Shown: one piece after another, positions 24,991-36,783 of the stretch | How positions within the stretch are numbered: the first letter of the stretch is position 1 | Layout: every line of letters begins with the position of its first letter | From: Microcebus murinus | Lineage: Eukaryota; Chordata; Mammalia; Primates; Cheirogaleidae | Reading direction: 5' to 3' | Assembly (NCBI RefSeq): GCF_040939455.1 | Contig: NC_134115.1 | Span: 26,996,727-27,060,726 of the forward strand | DNA length: 64,000 bases | The notes under the pieces: generated by a model | Told to the model about the DNA's origin: nothing | The model's database searches: none | The model's input: the letters and a program-made list of their open reading frames with translations, nothing else | Program-made: the position numbers and the translations under genes

Positions 24991-25299
24991 TACTACAATT
25001 TCAAATATTTTACTGAATTGTATTAAATGATACACTTGAACTTATTTATTCATCCATCCATTCATTCACTTGACCTTGGCACAGACCAAAGTATTCTGTA
25101 ATTTACTTCCTTCTCTGTCTCCCTAGTCCGTCAGCACCGTGAGGGAAAGTCTGAGCAGAGAGGAGATACTCAAAAACTGTAGAATCTCTCAACATTTACC
25201 AAACCCAGGCACTTCTCTGGTTGGTGAGAGTAAATAAAGAAGGATGAGGAATGAATATTTACTAATTCCCTTGTCCCAAACTAAAGCCATCCCGGACAT

Positions 25300-25520
25300 T
25301 AGAGAAAACAGTGTAGGGTAGTGAATTGTAGGGGCTCTGAGATAGAAATACCCACTTTCAAATCTTAGTTTGCTTATTTATTGAGTGAATTTGACTTCTC
25401 AGAGACTCAGTTTTCTTACCTGTAAGTGTAGTTAATAGTGGCTATGTCATTATGCTCTTGTGAGCTCTTTCTTTGCTGCCAAAGATAAACATTCAGTATG
25501 TGGTACCTAGTAATAAGAAT
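25300..25520 (+). mobile_element. MIR SINE
   Basis: gtagtgaattgtaggggctctgagat, then cactttcaaatcttagtttg, then ctcagagactcagttttcttacctgtaa. Typical MIR order. Confidence 0.65.
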
Positions 25521-25639
25521 ACTTTAGTGCTATCCGATTTTTAAAATTCAGCCACAGATATTTTTTCAGCTTTGAACTTAGCAGTTGCCTGGAGATCCAC
25601 TTAATCACTGAAAGTATTAAATGACACATGAGGCCTTAT

Positions 25640-25970
25640 CCAGTCTTTGACATGGCCGTGTTCTGACTTGATCATACTTAGGGAACCTCATTTCCTACTA
25701 TACTCTTTGGTCCCCAGGGATGCACCCACCTGCTTTTTTCTACCTGTGATATTGATTATCTTCTCCCTATGCCTGAGATAAATCCTCTTCCCTGTTCTCT
25801 CAATCTGGATATTACTAGTCCTTTAAGATTTAATTTCAGTTTGCTGCTTCTAAAAGTCTTCTGTATTCTCTAGCATTTATTATGGTCTGAGTATTCTAGG
25901 TTCTACCACATAATGTGACACTCTACTTTATGCTAGCTGGGGTCATTTGTTATCATGTCATATGGATGAG
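25640..25970 (+). mobile_element. L2 LINE fragment
   Basis: L2-like series: ggccgtgttctgacttgat, cccctgcctggaat-type block diverged at 25770-25800, tgtgatattgattatcttctccc, aaagtcttctgtattctc. Diverged. Confidence 0.5.
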
Positions 25971-26437
25971 TCTTAAGGGTCGTGATTATGTCTTATGTTT
26001 CTTAAGTATAGTCACTGCTGAGCTGTATTCCAATCCAGGCACTGACTGCACTCTGATTGTTTATCTCAACTTGTGTGTATAATACCCTTCCAGTATGTAC
26101 AGGAGTAGCTCCAGCTCTTCAGTTTTTCATACTCTACTCCGTACTACCTATGGCCAAGCTGTATAACTTGTTCACTAGAATGGTTTAAGCAGCTCTGAGT
26201 CAAGATGCTGAGTGCTTCAGGAGTCTTCCTGGCCAAAAAATCAGGTGACTGCCTTCTACCTAGCAAGCCCTAAGTTACTAACTGGGTTTTATTTATGATG
26301 TAGTTAGTCAAAGATTTAGAAACTCAAAGAGATAAAACTCAGGAAAAATGAACTTATTTAGTAAAGTCACTTTCATTTTCTATGTAAGATAATGTTAAAC
26401 AATAATCAGATGTTGGCTGTATTGTTTTCTTTGCTCT

Positions 26438-26641
26438 GTGCTGATGAATTTTCTTTTCCTGGAAGACCTATCTTCCTTAAAAGATATCGATTACGGAGAT
26501 GGATTCATGGCCAACCCTGTGGATCTGAGTTGGTTACTGCTTCCCCAAGATCACGATGACCTGCCGCCCTCCTTAGTCAATGAAATGATTGACAAAAGTG
26601 AAATCAAGTTTAAATTTTTTCATTCTCAATTGTGGTGCTGA
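26438..26641 (+). CDS. Exon-like open stretch of unknown identity
   Basis: A 67-codon open frame whose central part looks coding. From 26466 it reads DLSSLKDIDYGDGF, then MANPVDLSWLLLPQD, then HDDLPPSLVNEMIDK, an acidic, leucine- and proline-containing sequence. It sits in AT-rich noncoding DNA but keeps several CpGs (atcgat, tacgga, cacgat, gccgcc), unusual unless constrained. A pyrimidine tract (ttttcttttcctggaag) ends at 26465 as a possible acceptor. A gt at 26598-26599 (aaaa|gtgaaa) is a weak donor. These would define a 132-nt exon with both borders in phase 1. I do not recognise the protein, and no partner exon is visible nearby. It could also be a fragment of an old retrocopy or a chance ORF. 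The ATG at 26438 lies in the presumed intron and need not be a real start. Confidence 0.35.
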   Translation: MLMNFLFLEDLSSLKDIDYGDGFMANPVDLSWLLLPQDHDDLPPSLVNEMIDKSEIKFKFFHSQLWC

Positions 26642-27408
26642 GAGTTGGGCTTTTTCATCCTCTAATTGGTAATATTACAAATTCACAAACATGAATAATT
26701 TCTCAGAACATAGGGCAAGATTTAAAGCACTCACAGATAGTTTCATGTCACTATTTCCTCTTCATTTTGTGTCTTGTATATATTATCTTTGGGGATTGAA
26801 ATGGCCCATGACTTGCTGTATCAAGTTCAAAGAACATCAGTGACATTTTATCAGCATCTCTTTTCCTAGAGGGAAGTATTTCCCCAAGCAAATAATCAGG
26901 AAGACCACTGCACATTGAGGAAAAATTAAGGTCCTGTCTAATTTTGGGGATATTAGACACTAACAATTTTAATCAAGACTTGTATTTCTTGAAACTACCT
27001 ATATACACTCTCAGAAAGACATTGATAGACTCTGCCTTGCCACACTGCCAACCCCTAATCTTAAAATTAGATGAAATAGAACCAGAGATCAGGGAATGAA
27101 CACATGGCGATGCACAGTGGTTAAGGAGAACCTTGCATACACCAAGAGAGTTACTTGAATATGTTGTAGGAGTGAAAGTCACACTAATCTTATGGCTTCT
27201 CTTGACACATTTTATAAGACCAGTATAGGAAGCTTGACTGTTCGATGGCCTTCTCTGGTAGGTTATTAAGACTTTGAGGGCAGGGCATGTCTGATTCATA
27301 AATGTATCCATAAACTTATGCTTTTCAATAAATAGAGGATGATCAACTATTTATTTGAATTTTTTAAAAAAAAAATGAACTCTGGGAAAGAAAGAAAATT
27401 CTGTAAAT
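26642..27408. other. Noncoding sequence, partly L2-like
   Basis: Open frames at 26751-26966 and 26973-27311 (minus) show no recognisable domain. The end at about 27265-27310 (actttgagggcagggcatgtctgattcataaatg) is L2-like. Confidence 0.4.
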
Positions 27409-27566
27409 CAGTGAGTCCCAGCCGTGAGTGTTTATGAGAATCACCCTGGAAGCTATTGTGTCATTCCAGGCCCACACCAAATCAACTAAGTGGGTGAGGC
27501 TATTTTAGATATTTTTAAAAACCTTCCCAAGTTGTTCTAATCTGTGGCCAGAATTAAGAGTCACTG
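27409..27566 (+). mobile_element. MER5A-like hAT-Charlie element
   Basis: Begins cagtgagtcccagcc, contains tatgagaatcaccctggaagct and aggcccacacc, and ends gagtcactg. These are the TIRs and body of MER5-type non-autonomous elements. No convincing 8-bp duplication remains. Confidence 0.8.
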
Positions 27567-30239
27567 CTCTGATAGTGCCACCAAAATTTATCTGTCTTAC
27601 CATGAGAAAACCCCAAAACTGACAATCAGAATGTCCAATATGTCACAACAACCAACAAATATTGAGAATCTGTGGGACTTTTTAGTATTTCCAAAATCAG
27701 ATACATTATGTTTATTTTGTATTATATTTATCCTTTGGGGCATCTATGTTTAATAAGACACATTAATAATTATGTCGGAGAGGTGGGACAGATACTATTT
27801 TTGAAACATTTTTATTCTTTAGTAATGAAATGATGTTGGCTAGTAAAAAAAAATATTCTGTGATTAATATGGCCTGTTTGTAATTAGTTGATGGAAATTC
27901 CTAAAAATGAGGTTGAGAGAGGTGAAGGGGAAAAAACTAACTATTAATATTTCTTATAAAATACGATAGGATATATATTAAAATAGAAGAATACTTTTGC
28001 ATTTAAAGAAGAGAGAGCTGCTAGAGTTCCTTAATGGGAATTTCTCCAGAAAAGCTATCAAATGATTAACTCTTTAGGTTCTTTATCTACATGATTTGAA
28101 TTAAAATAGAATCAAAGTAAATATCCATAAGTTATATCACAGATTAGTAAAATTAGAAAGAATTTGGGCACTAAATAGCTTTCCTATAAATACTGAATTG
28201 AGTTAGAATTAAGAGATTGGGCTAATACTTGAAAATGAAAGGGAGTGGGCATTTTCATACACTAAGAGTGAGTGGTGAGTGAAAGAGATATACAAAGATT
28301 ACAAAACAAAAAAGACCACATTTATATTATAAATATATTGAATTTCCAGAAAACAGTTGTGATATTACTATATTATGTATAGTTGGGGGGGGGGGTTGGA
28401 AGGAAGGAAAACGAGGAATAAAGATTTAAGGAAACCTTTTGTATCATGAATCTTTTAAAATAATTTATGCTAATTAAAGTAATAGTTTAGTAATTCTTAC
28501 AGATGCAGAAGTATATTGTGTATTGTTTAACATAGATACACTAATTTAAGCAAATTCAAATATATTTACATTTATATGTTATGATTAAAGATTTTTACTA
28601 AATATTGAAGTCTCTTTGAGCAATAATTCAACCCACTGTTTTTATAATACTCACTATGATCTTTCTGGCTAAGCTCTGAGTTCTGCTGCCCACAGTGAGG
28701 GGACAATGAAGCTCATGAACTGACCCCTTTGCATAGATGAAACTTAGAGTTTTATTTTTTAAAAATCTAATGAGAAGAGAATTCATAGTTATCAGTCCTT
28801 GCAACATTTATTAGTCAAAAATTATACTCTGTTCAACCTAGTTCATTATCAAGCTATGCTATTGCATGCATTTATTTAGAATAACTCTGTTGGATAGGAC
28901 TTAGTGATCATATTCCTATGTGGTTAGTTGTAAGTAATTATTTCTTGTAGGAAAATAACTTAGGACAATTTCCAGAAGGGATAATAAGTTTATGGGGAAT
29001 GGCAGAAAAGAACAGCCTGAGGCCAGTCATGAAACTCAGTAGTTTTCTTTTTCCTTCTGGCTAATCTGCCTCGACTGTGATTATCTTTGCTAGTTGACTA
29101 TTGTGGGCAGATATGACAGTGGATGGTGTTATCACTTTCCTCACTGTACAGCTACTGCCGGACACCCAGCAGATGGTAAAAAACAATGTCTAAAAGCATC
29201 ATTTAAAATAGATGTTCCCATTACAAGTGTTTTTGGTGAGAGAAGTGACTGTAGATAAATGCCAATTAGTCAGTTGACTATGTTGAAGGATTTTAAAGGA
29301 AGTGAAAATTAATGTACACTTTCCCAAACCTGAGCAACCATGATCTTGTTCCAGAAAAACGGATATGATTTAAAGTACTGTTCCAAGTAATGCTCTTCAA
29401 TATTTTATATCTGCATAAGAACTACTTGAACAATGCAGCCCCATTGTATTATGCATCATAAAGATATGATTACGCATTTATATTTTCCTAATATTATAAA
29501 TTTGCCACTTTAGTTATTTCACTTACCTAAAATTGAAATAAGATTAACTATTGGACAATAAAAAAACAGTAACAAGATTGCTATAATGTAGTTATAAATT
29601 TCTGTGATGCAAAATGGAGACAATACTGATGTTTGCTACTTAAAAACTTGTGCTCTTTTAGTATTTACATCTGCAAACTTATAGCACATAACAATTCCAG
29701 TTGCACTATTACTAGACTTTTAAGAAGGAAGATACAAATCTAAATTATATCTCTGTTTCAGAGATAGTTGTACACACTATGTGTTATTATTCAGTAACAC
29801 ATAATTCTATAATGATATCTAATTTAAAGGCTGGACTTAACTTGGGTCCTATGCAAACAAATTTAAATTTTAATTACCAAATATAATTTACTAAAAAGTT
29901 TATCTTAAATGATAAACTTATTGAAGACATTAATAAAAAAGGGCATTGTTAAAAATATATTTTAATGTTTTGATAATTTGAATAATGATAACAAAGAAAC
30001 ATCTCCAAATGTTCCAAAAGGTAGAAAGAGGAAGCATCTCAGAGTGAAAATTTAAGAAAGAATGAAGTTGGAGTACTTTGTCTCCTCAGAACCTGGAATG
30101 ATGTCTGTGACTTATTAAGTATTAAGTTAGTGATTGTTGACTGAATAGCACTTCCATTTTGTCAGAACCAGGAAAATGATAGCAGAGGTCTTCAGTGTCT
30201 TGGAATGGCTCTAACTATAGCATTATCAGATGAGGAATA
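27567..30239. other. Unique noncoding sequence
   Basis: Very AT-rich. The only distinct item is a G11 run at 28385-28395. No gene or RNA gene recognised. Confidence 0.5.
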
Positions 30240-31055
30240 TTACAGTTGAAGCTGCAATGAACATTTTGCTAAAGAGCTTTCTAAAGTAGTTGTACCAATT
30301 TACAAAGCAATTTTATCAGCAGTGTGTGTAAGTTTTAGTTGTTCCACATTCTTGCCAAAAGTTGATATTTTCAGTCCTTTTCAATTTGACATTCCATTGT
30401 GTGATACTTTATTGTGATTTAATTGTATCATTTTGATGACTAAATGAAATTAAGTACATTTTGATATGTTTATTGACTATTTGCATATCCTCTGTTTTAA
30501 AGTACCTGTTTCAAATCTTTTGTTCATTTTTTTCTATAGTATTGTTTGTTTGTTTTATTCTTGATCTTTGAGTTATATAATCTAGATATGAAGCAATTAG
30601 GCATATGTATTACAAATATCTTCTCCCACTCTGTAGTCTGTTTTTTTCCTTTTTGAATAGTGTCACTTGACAATCCAAATGTCCACCAATACTAGAATGT
30701 ATATATTGTGTTATATTCCTAAAACTGAATACTATATAGCAATGAGAAAAATGAACTATATATGCATGGAAAACATAGATGGTTTCCATAAACATCATAT
30801 TGAGCAAAAGAAGTCAAACACAAAATAGTACATATTATGAGTCTTTGTATATAATGTTCACAAATAGGCAAAAATAATCTATGATAAGGTAGTAATGTCC
30901 TTTTTTTGATCTGGGAACTGTTCACATGGATATTGGTTATATTAATCATTTAGTAAAAAGACATCGAGTTATACAGTTATTATTTGTATAGTTTTCTGTA
31001 TGTATGTGTACTTTTCCATATGTATGTTATGCTGCAATAAAAACTTTACATAAAA
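30240..31055 (+). mobile_element. Old LINE-1 with 5' inversion
   Basis: The left part (30240-30660) is L1 ORF2 C-terminal sequence in antisense (tctcccactctgtagtctg, atgaacattttgct). The right part (30665-31055) is the following ORF2 end and 3' UTR in sense (aatgtccaccaatactagaatg, gcaatgagaaaaatgaac, ttatgctgcaataaaaactttacataaaaaa). The two parts abut in L1 consensus order apart from a small gap, the hallmark of twin-primed insertion. Diverged L1M type. Confidence 0.8.
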
Positions 31056-31060
31056 AAGAT

Positions 31061-31500
31061 GTAGAGTAACCAAACTTAGAGGAGAATAATGTATCAGATA
31101 TAGAAACTATTGAAGAGAGGATGAGAAGTGGTAGGCATGGTGATTTATCATAGAACTCTCATGGTAAGTTGGTTCTAGTCAAGGGCTATATCAAATTTTT
31201 GGCTATTGAATACAAGCAATTTAATGGAACAAATGATGATATTCTATGTTAAGCTTATACTTGAGATTTGGTTTAAGGAAACTTGTGTGAGATCCTTCAT
31301 ATGGCTTATCCCTTCTTGTAAAAAGACTCAAATGATTGTGCTTGGATGGTGGTTAATACTCCATCTCTGAGGTTAAAGAATAATTTCTTAGAGGGCTTTT
31401 AAAGCCCATATATTCCATATAATGATCTGTTATCAAAGTATCTTTGGTTAATAGGAATTGTTAATGAATGGCCATTATGTATAAATATTTTTATCCATAT
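31061..31500. other. Unique noncoding sequence
   Basis: Nothing recognised. Confidence 0.5.
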
Positions 31501-31504
31501 GAGA

Positions 31505-31690
31505 CAGTATTGCATGGTGGAGAGAACAAATGATTTGGTACCCCCAAAAAGTGATTTGTTCAGTTTTACTGTTTACCAATTTTGCATTTGTATAAATTCT
31601 TTAACTTGTGAGCCATTTCTAATTTGTAAACTAAAATAGTAACAATTGCATGGCACATAGTAGCTATGTCATAACTGGTAGCTATTATTA
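31505..31690 (+). mobile_element. MIR SINE
   Basis: Pattern gacagtattgcatggtggagagaacaaatg, then ttctttaacttgtgagcc, then gcatggcacatagtagctat. Confidence 0.6.
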
Positions 31691-31770
31691 ATGAAATAAT
31701 ATATCTTAATGATAAATAATAATCTTAATGATAAATAATATATCTAAATGAAAAATAATAAATATCTTAA
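31683..31770 (+). repeat. Imperfect AT-rich tandem repeat
   Basis: Three to four degenerate copies of an atatcttaatgataaataata-like unit. Confidence 0.8.
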
Positions 31771-32025
31771 TGAAATTTTTGCAGCCTTTCAAATTCTATT
31801 CTTCAAGAGAATTTAAAGTTCAGTGATAGTGCTGAAAATTAAATTTCATGAATAGCATAAAAAATAGAAAACACTTTCAAATTTAACTTAAATATTGAGC
31901 GTGAGTCTAAATATATTTTATTTTTAATTCATGCTTTGCTGTGCCTTTATGAATGGAAACATTGAACTTCCAAGTTTTCAGTTTTCTCTGTATGTTATTA
32001 AATTACAATAGAATTTAATGTAAAT

Positions 32026-32041
32026 CATATAACCTATTTTT
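32026..32041. repeat. Left copy of a 16-bp target-site duplication
   Basis: catataacctattttt, identical to 39653-39668, where it directly abuts the 5' end of the L1. Read along the L1 (minus strand), this copy follows a short A run, as expected for the 3' end of the insertion. Confidence 0.75.
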
Positions 32042-32796
32042 TTGAGAATTAAAAATTTTATATTATTGGTATCAAATAAATGAATATTATCACATTCAAA
32101 GGGAAATTATTTAAAAAATTATTATATTCATGTTTTAGAGATTACCAGTGAACAAGAAATTGTGCTTGGCAGCTGTGTTACACATTGCAGGTAATAGAAA
32201 AGAGGTATAAAACTTGGTTCTTACCTTCATTGAGTTTATAATTTTAGAGGAGAGAAGGGAGGGAACATTTCTGAATGGCTACTTGGTGCTAAGTCTTTCA
32301 GTATGCATTATACAATTAATTTTCACCACAATGTGGCATTATTTTCACTTCCTAAACAGGAAAAGTGGTGATCTGAAAGGTTAAATAAGACCATATGGCT
32401 CAATTCTTTTGGTTTCCAAAACCCATCTTCCTTATTCAGGACACAGAGAATAGAAAAATGCAATTATAGCTGTGCCCTGCATAATGATATTTTGGTCAAG
32501 GATGGACGGCACATATGATGGCAGTCCCATAAGATAATACCTTATTTTTACTGTATCTTTTCTATGTTTAGCTACACAAACACTAATACCTACCATTGTG
32601 TTACAGTTGCCTACAGCAACAAGTTTATGGGTTTGCAGTCTGGAAGCAATAGGCTATACCTTATAGTCTAGGTGTGTAGTAGGCTAGACCATCTAGATTT
32701 GTGTAAGTACACTCTGTGGTGTTTGCACTATGACAAAATCACCTCACACTGCATTTCTCAGCCTCTATCCCTGTCATTGAGCAATCCATGACTGTA
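32042..32796 (-). mobile_element. Candidate 3'-transduced flank carried by the L1
   Basis: About 755 bp between the left target duplication and the L1 3' UTR. It contains an L2-like piece (about 32130-32250), a reverse MIR (about 32255-32400) and a Tigger-like element (about 32467-32796). None belongs to an L1. In L1 orientation it ends ttctc then a short A run, preceded by tataaa/aatata polyadenylation-like hexamers. If the duplication is genuine, this segment came from the source locus by transcriptional read-through. Confidence 0.65.
32467..32796. mobile_element. Tigger-like non-autonomous DNA transposon
   Basis: Pattern ataatgatattttggtcaagg, gtcccataagataatacc, gtgttacagttgcctacag, aggtgtgtagtaggctagacc and the end gcaatccatgactg flanked by TA. 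This fits the Tc1/mariner Tigger group. Exact family not fixed. Confidence 0.75.
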
Positions 32797-32848
32797 TTTC
32801 AACTTGAAATCCTCCTTCTTCTTTTTCCTCGGCCTTAGTGTTGATCAA

Positions 32849-33009
32849 TTAGTACCGGTTTTATGGTGAGCACATGTGGTGCATGTTTTTCCATCCTTGT
32901 GATACCTCACTTTGAAGGATGGGCTCAATATCTATCCAGGGTAATATAAGAGGTAGCTAGATCACCATTGTTTTTTGTAGTTGGGTAGTATTCCATGGCA
33001 TGTATATAT

Positions 33010-33069
<60 letters not shown>

Positions 33070-36000
33070 CACATTTTATTAATCCACTCATGTATTGATG
33101 AGCATTTGGGTTGTTTCCACATCTTTGCAATTGTGAATGGTGCTGCTATAAACATTTGAGTGCAGATGTCTTTATTACAGAATGTTTTTTTTTCCCTTTG
33201 TATAGATGGGATTTCTAGTAGTGAGATTTCTGGATCAAACTGTATTTCTATTTTTAACTTTTTGAGGAATCTCCAAATTACTTTCCATGGGGGTTGTACT
33301 AATTTGCAGTCCCACCAGCAATGTAAGACTGTTCCAATCTCTCCACATCCACACCAGATTTGTTATTTTGGGACTTTTTGGTAGAGGCTATTCTCACTGG
33401 AGTTAGGTGATACTCATTGTAGTTTGATTTGCATTTCCCTAATGATTAGAGATATTGAGAAGTTTTTTATATGTTTGCTGGCCATTATTTTGTCTTCTTT
33501 TGAAAAGTTTCTGTTCATGTCCTTTGCCCATTTATTGATGGGGTTGTTTGATTTTTTTCTTATTAATTTTCTTAAGTTCTATATAGATTCTTGTTGTCAG
33601 CCTTTTATTGGATGTGTAGAAAGCAAATATATTGTCCCATTCTGTAGGTTGTCTATTCACTCTAAGGACAGTTTCCTTGGCTGTGCAGAAGCTTTTTAAT
33701 TTGATCAGGTATCATTTGTTTATTTTTATAGTTGCTGTGATTGCCTTGGGGGTCTTCTTCATAAATTCTTTGCCCAGGCTGATGTCTAAAAGAGTCTTCC
33801 CCAATTTTCTTCCAGAATTCTTAAGGTTTCATGTGTTAGATTTAAGTCTGTTATCCAACATGAGTTGATTTTTGTGAGAGGTGGGAGGTGGGGATCCAGT
33901 TTCAATCTTCTGCATGTGGATATCCAGTTTTCCCAGCACCACTTATTGAATGGAGATTCTTTTCCCCAATGTATACTTTTGTCTGCTTTGTCGAAGATTA
34001 GATGACAAGATGAAGATAGTTCTGTATTTGATATCTCCGTCCTATTCCAAGAGTCTATATCTCTGTTCTTGTGCCAGTACCATGCTATTTTGGTTACTAT
34101 AGCCTTATAGGAAAGATTGAAGTTTGGCAGACTGATGCCTCCCAATTTTTCTTTTTGCTTAATATTGCTTTGGCTATATGAAGTCTTCTCTGGTTGCAGA
34201 CTAAGCGTAGGATTATTTTTTCTAAATCTCTGATGAATGATGGTAGAATTTTGATAGGGATTGCATTAGTTCTATAGGTCACTTTAAGTAGAATGGACAT
34301 TTTAACAATATTGACTCTACCAATCCATGAGCATGGTAGGGATTTCCATCTGTATACATCTACAATTTCTTTTCTCAGTGTTTTGTAGTCTCTCTATAAA
34401 TATCTCTCACCTCCTTCACTATATATATTCCTAAATATTTACATTTCTTTGATGCTATTGTGAAAGATGTTGTGTCTTTGATTTGATTTTGGGCTTGACT
34501 GTTATTGGCGTATATGAATGCCACTGATTTGTGTGCATTAATTTTGTATCCTGAGACTTTACTGAATTCACTTATCAATTTCAGGAGTCTCTTGGCTGAA
34601 TCCTTGGGATTTTCTAGGTATAATAGCATATCATCAGCAAAGAGTGAGGAGCTTGACCTCTTCTGCCCCCATTTGGACACTCTAATTTCCTTCTCTTTTC
34701 TGATTGCTCTGGTAAGTATTTCCAGCACTATGTTGAATAGAAGAGGGAATAGTGGGCAACTTTGTTTGGTTCCAGTTCTAAGCAGTAATATTTTCAATTT
34801 TTCCCCATTCAATATGATATTGGCTGTGGGTTTGTCATATATGGCCTTAATAATTTTAAGGAATGTCCCATCTATGCCTATTTTGTTGAGTGTTTTTATG
34901 ATAAAAGTGTGCTGGATTTTATCAAATGCTTTTTCTGCATCTATTGAAAGAATCATATGGTCTTTGTTCTTGCTTTTATTTATGTGGTGAATTACATTTA
35001 TAGATTTGCATATGTTGAACCAGCATTGCATCCCTGGGATAAAGCCAACCTGGTCATGGTGAATTATTTTTTTCATGTGCTGTTGGATTTAGTTTGCTAA
35101 AATTTTGTTGAGAATTTTTGCATCTAATTCAGGAGGGATATTGGTCTGTAGGTTTTTCTTGTTGTTGTGTCCTTTCCTGGCTTTGGTATGAAGGTGATAT
35201 TGGCTTCGTAGAATGACTTGAGGAGGATACCATCCTTCTCAATGTTTTGGAATAATTTGTACAGTATAGGTATGAGTTCTTCTTTGTATGTTTGGTAAAA
35301 TTTGGGTGTGAACCCATCTGGTCTGGAAATTTTTGGGGGGCGGGGGAAGATTTTTAATTGCTGCTCCAGTTTCTGTGCTTGATATTGATCATTCAGGAGT
35401 TCCATTTCCTCCTGATTGAGCTTAGGGAGGTTGTGTGTTTCCAAGAATTTGTCCATTCCCTTCACATTTTACAACCTTATAATGTTTTGTATGTTCATGA
35501 TGTCTATAGTGACCTCTCCTTTTCATTTCTGATTGAGTTTATTAAAGTCCTTTCCTTTCTAGTTCTTGTCAATCTAGCAAGAGAGCTATCAATTTTGTTT
35601 ATCATTTTGAAAACCAGCTTTTGGTTTTATTGATCTTCTGTATAGTTCTTTTATTCTCAATTTCATTTAGTTCTACTCTAATCTTAGTTATTTCCTTTCT
35701 TCTGCTAGGTTGATAATTAATTTGCTTTTCCTTTTCCTGTTCCTTGAGATAGTTTATTAGTTTGTTGATTTGTGAGCTTTCTGTCTTTTGGATGTGAGCA
35801 GTTAATGCTATCAATTTTCCTTTCAGGATTGCTTTTGCTGTATCCCATAGGTTTTGATAGCATGTGTCCTTGTAAAATAACAAAAAATTCAAAGAATGTT
35901 TATCTCCTCTTAATCTCTTCCTTCATCCAGCAGTCATTTAGCAATACATTGTTTAATTTCCATGACTTTGTGAAGCGGTGGGCATTTCTATTGAATTGGA

Positions 36001-36705
36001 TCTCTAGATTTATACCACTATGGTCTGAAAAGATACATGATACAATTTGTATTTTTAAAAAATTTGTTGAGGTCTTATTTGTGGCCTAAAATGTTGTCAA
36101 TTTTGGAGAAAGTTCCATGAGCTGATGAGAAGAATGTATATTAGGCTTTATTTGGGTGGAATGTTCTGCGTATGTCTGTTAGAACTATTTGTTCTAGAGC
36201 TCTGTTTAAATCTATTATTTCTTTGCTTATTTTTTTGTTTGGAGGATCTGTCCATTTCAGACAGTGGGGTGTTGAAATCCTCCACTGCTATGGCATTACT
36301 GTTTATCATGCTATTTAGTTCATACAGGGTTTGCTTTATATATCTGGTTGCTCCTGTGTTTAGTGCATAAATATTAAGGATTGTTAAATCTTCTTGTTGG
36401 ATTTTTCCTTTCACCATTATATAGTGACCATCTTTGTATTTCTTTACTTTTACTATTGTAAAATTTATGCTGCCTGAAATCAGAATTGCTACTGTCTTTT
36501 GGTTTCCATTTGCCTGAAAGTTTGTTTTCCAACCCTTGACCTTGAGTCTCAAAGTGTCTTTGTGAGTTAGGTGAGTTTCCCGAAGATAGCAGAGACTTGG
36601 CTTATAATGTTTTATCTACTTAGCCAGTCTATGTCTCTTCAAAGGACAATTCAAGCCATTCATATTTATTGAGAGGATTGATATTTGAGGTAGATTTCTG
36701 TTCAT
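32849..36705 (-). pseudogene. L1 ORF2 (endonuclease, reverse transcriptase), broken
   Basis: The start lies near 36705 (ISILSINMNGLN after a short leader), typical of the L1 apurinic-type endonuclease. The endonuclease region continues at 36148-36552 with in-frame damage. The reverse transcriptase region lies at 34375-35076 with the catalytic FADDMLLY box intact. The open piece at 35124-35465 (RPISLLN at its end) is the part just before it. The C-terminal region runs 33786-34300 and down to stops at 32861-32863 and 32849-32851. Total span is about 1285 codons, matching the usual length near 1275. At least six frame breaks separate the pieces. A (TG)n(TA)n microsatellite at 33001-33069 interrupts the C-terminal MEYY region. 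No function is possible from this copy. Confidence 0.93.
33001..33069 (+). repeat. (TG)n(TA)n microsatellite inside L1 ORF2
   Basis: 69 bp of TG then TA repeats, at the place where other L1 copies read a short tatgtata. It arose after the L1 sequence by expansion of that seed. Confidence 0.95.
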
Positions 36706-36783
36706 ATCGTTAGGTAAGTTTTTATTGTTTTACCTCTCAAGCCATGTGGAATCTGGATTCTGGGCTTTAACTCTTTAGTGTTT

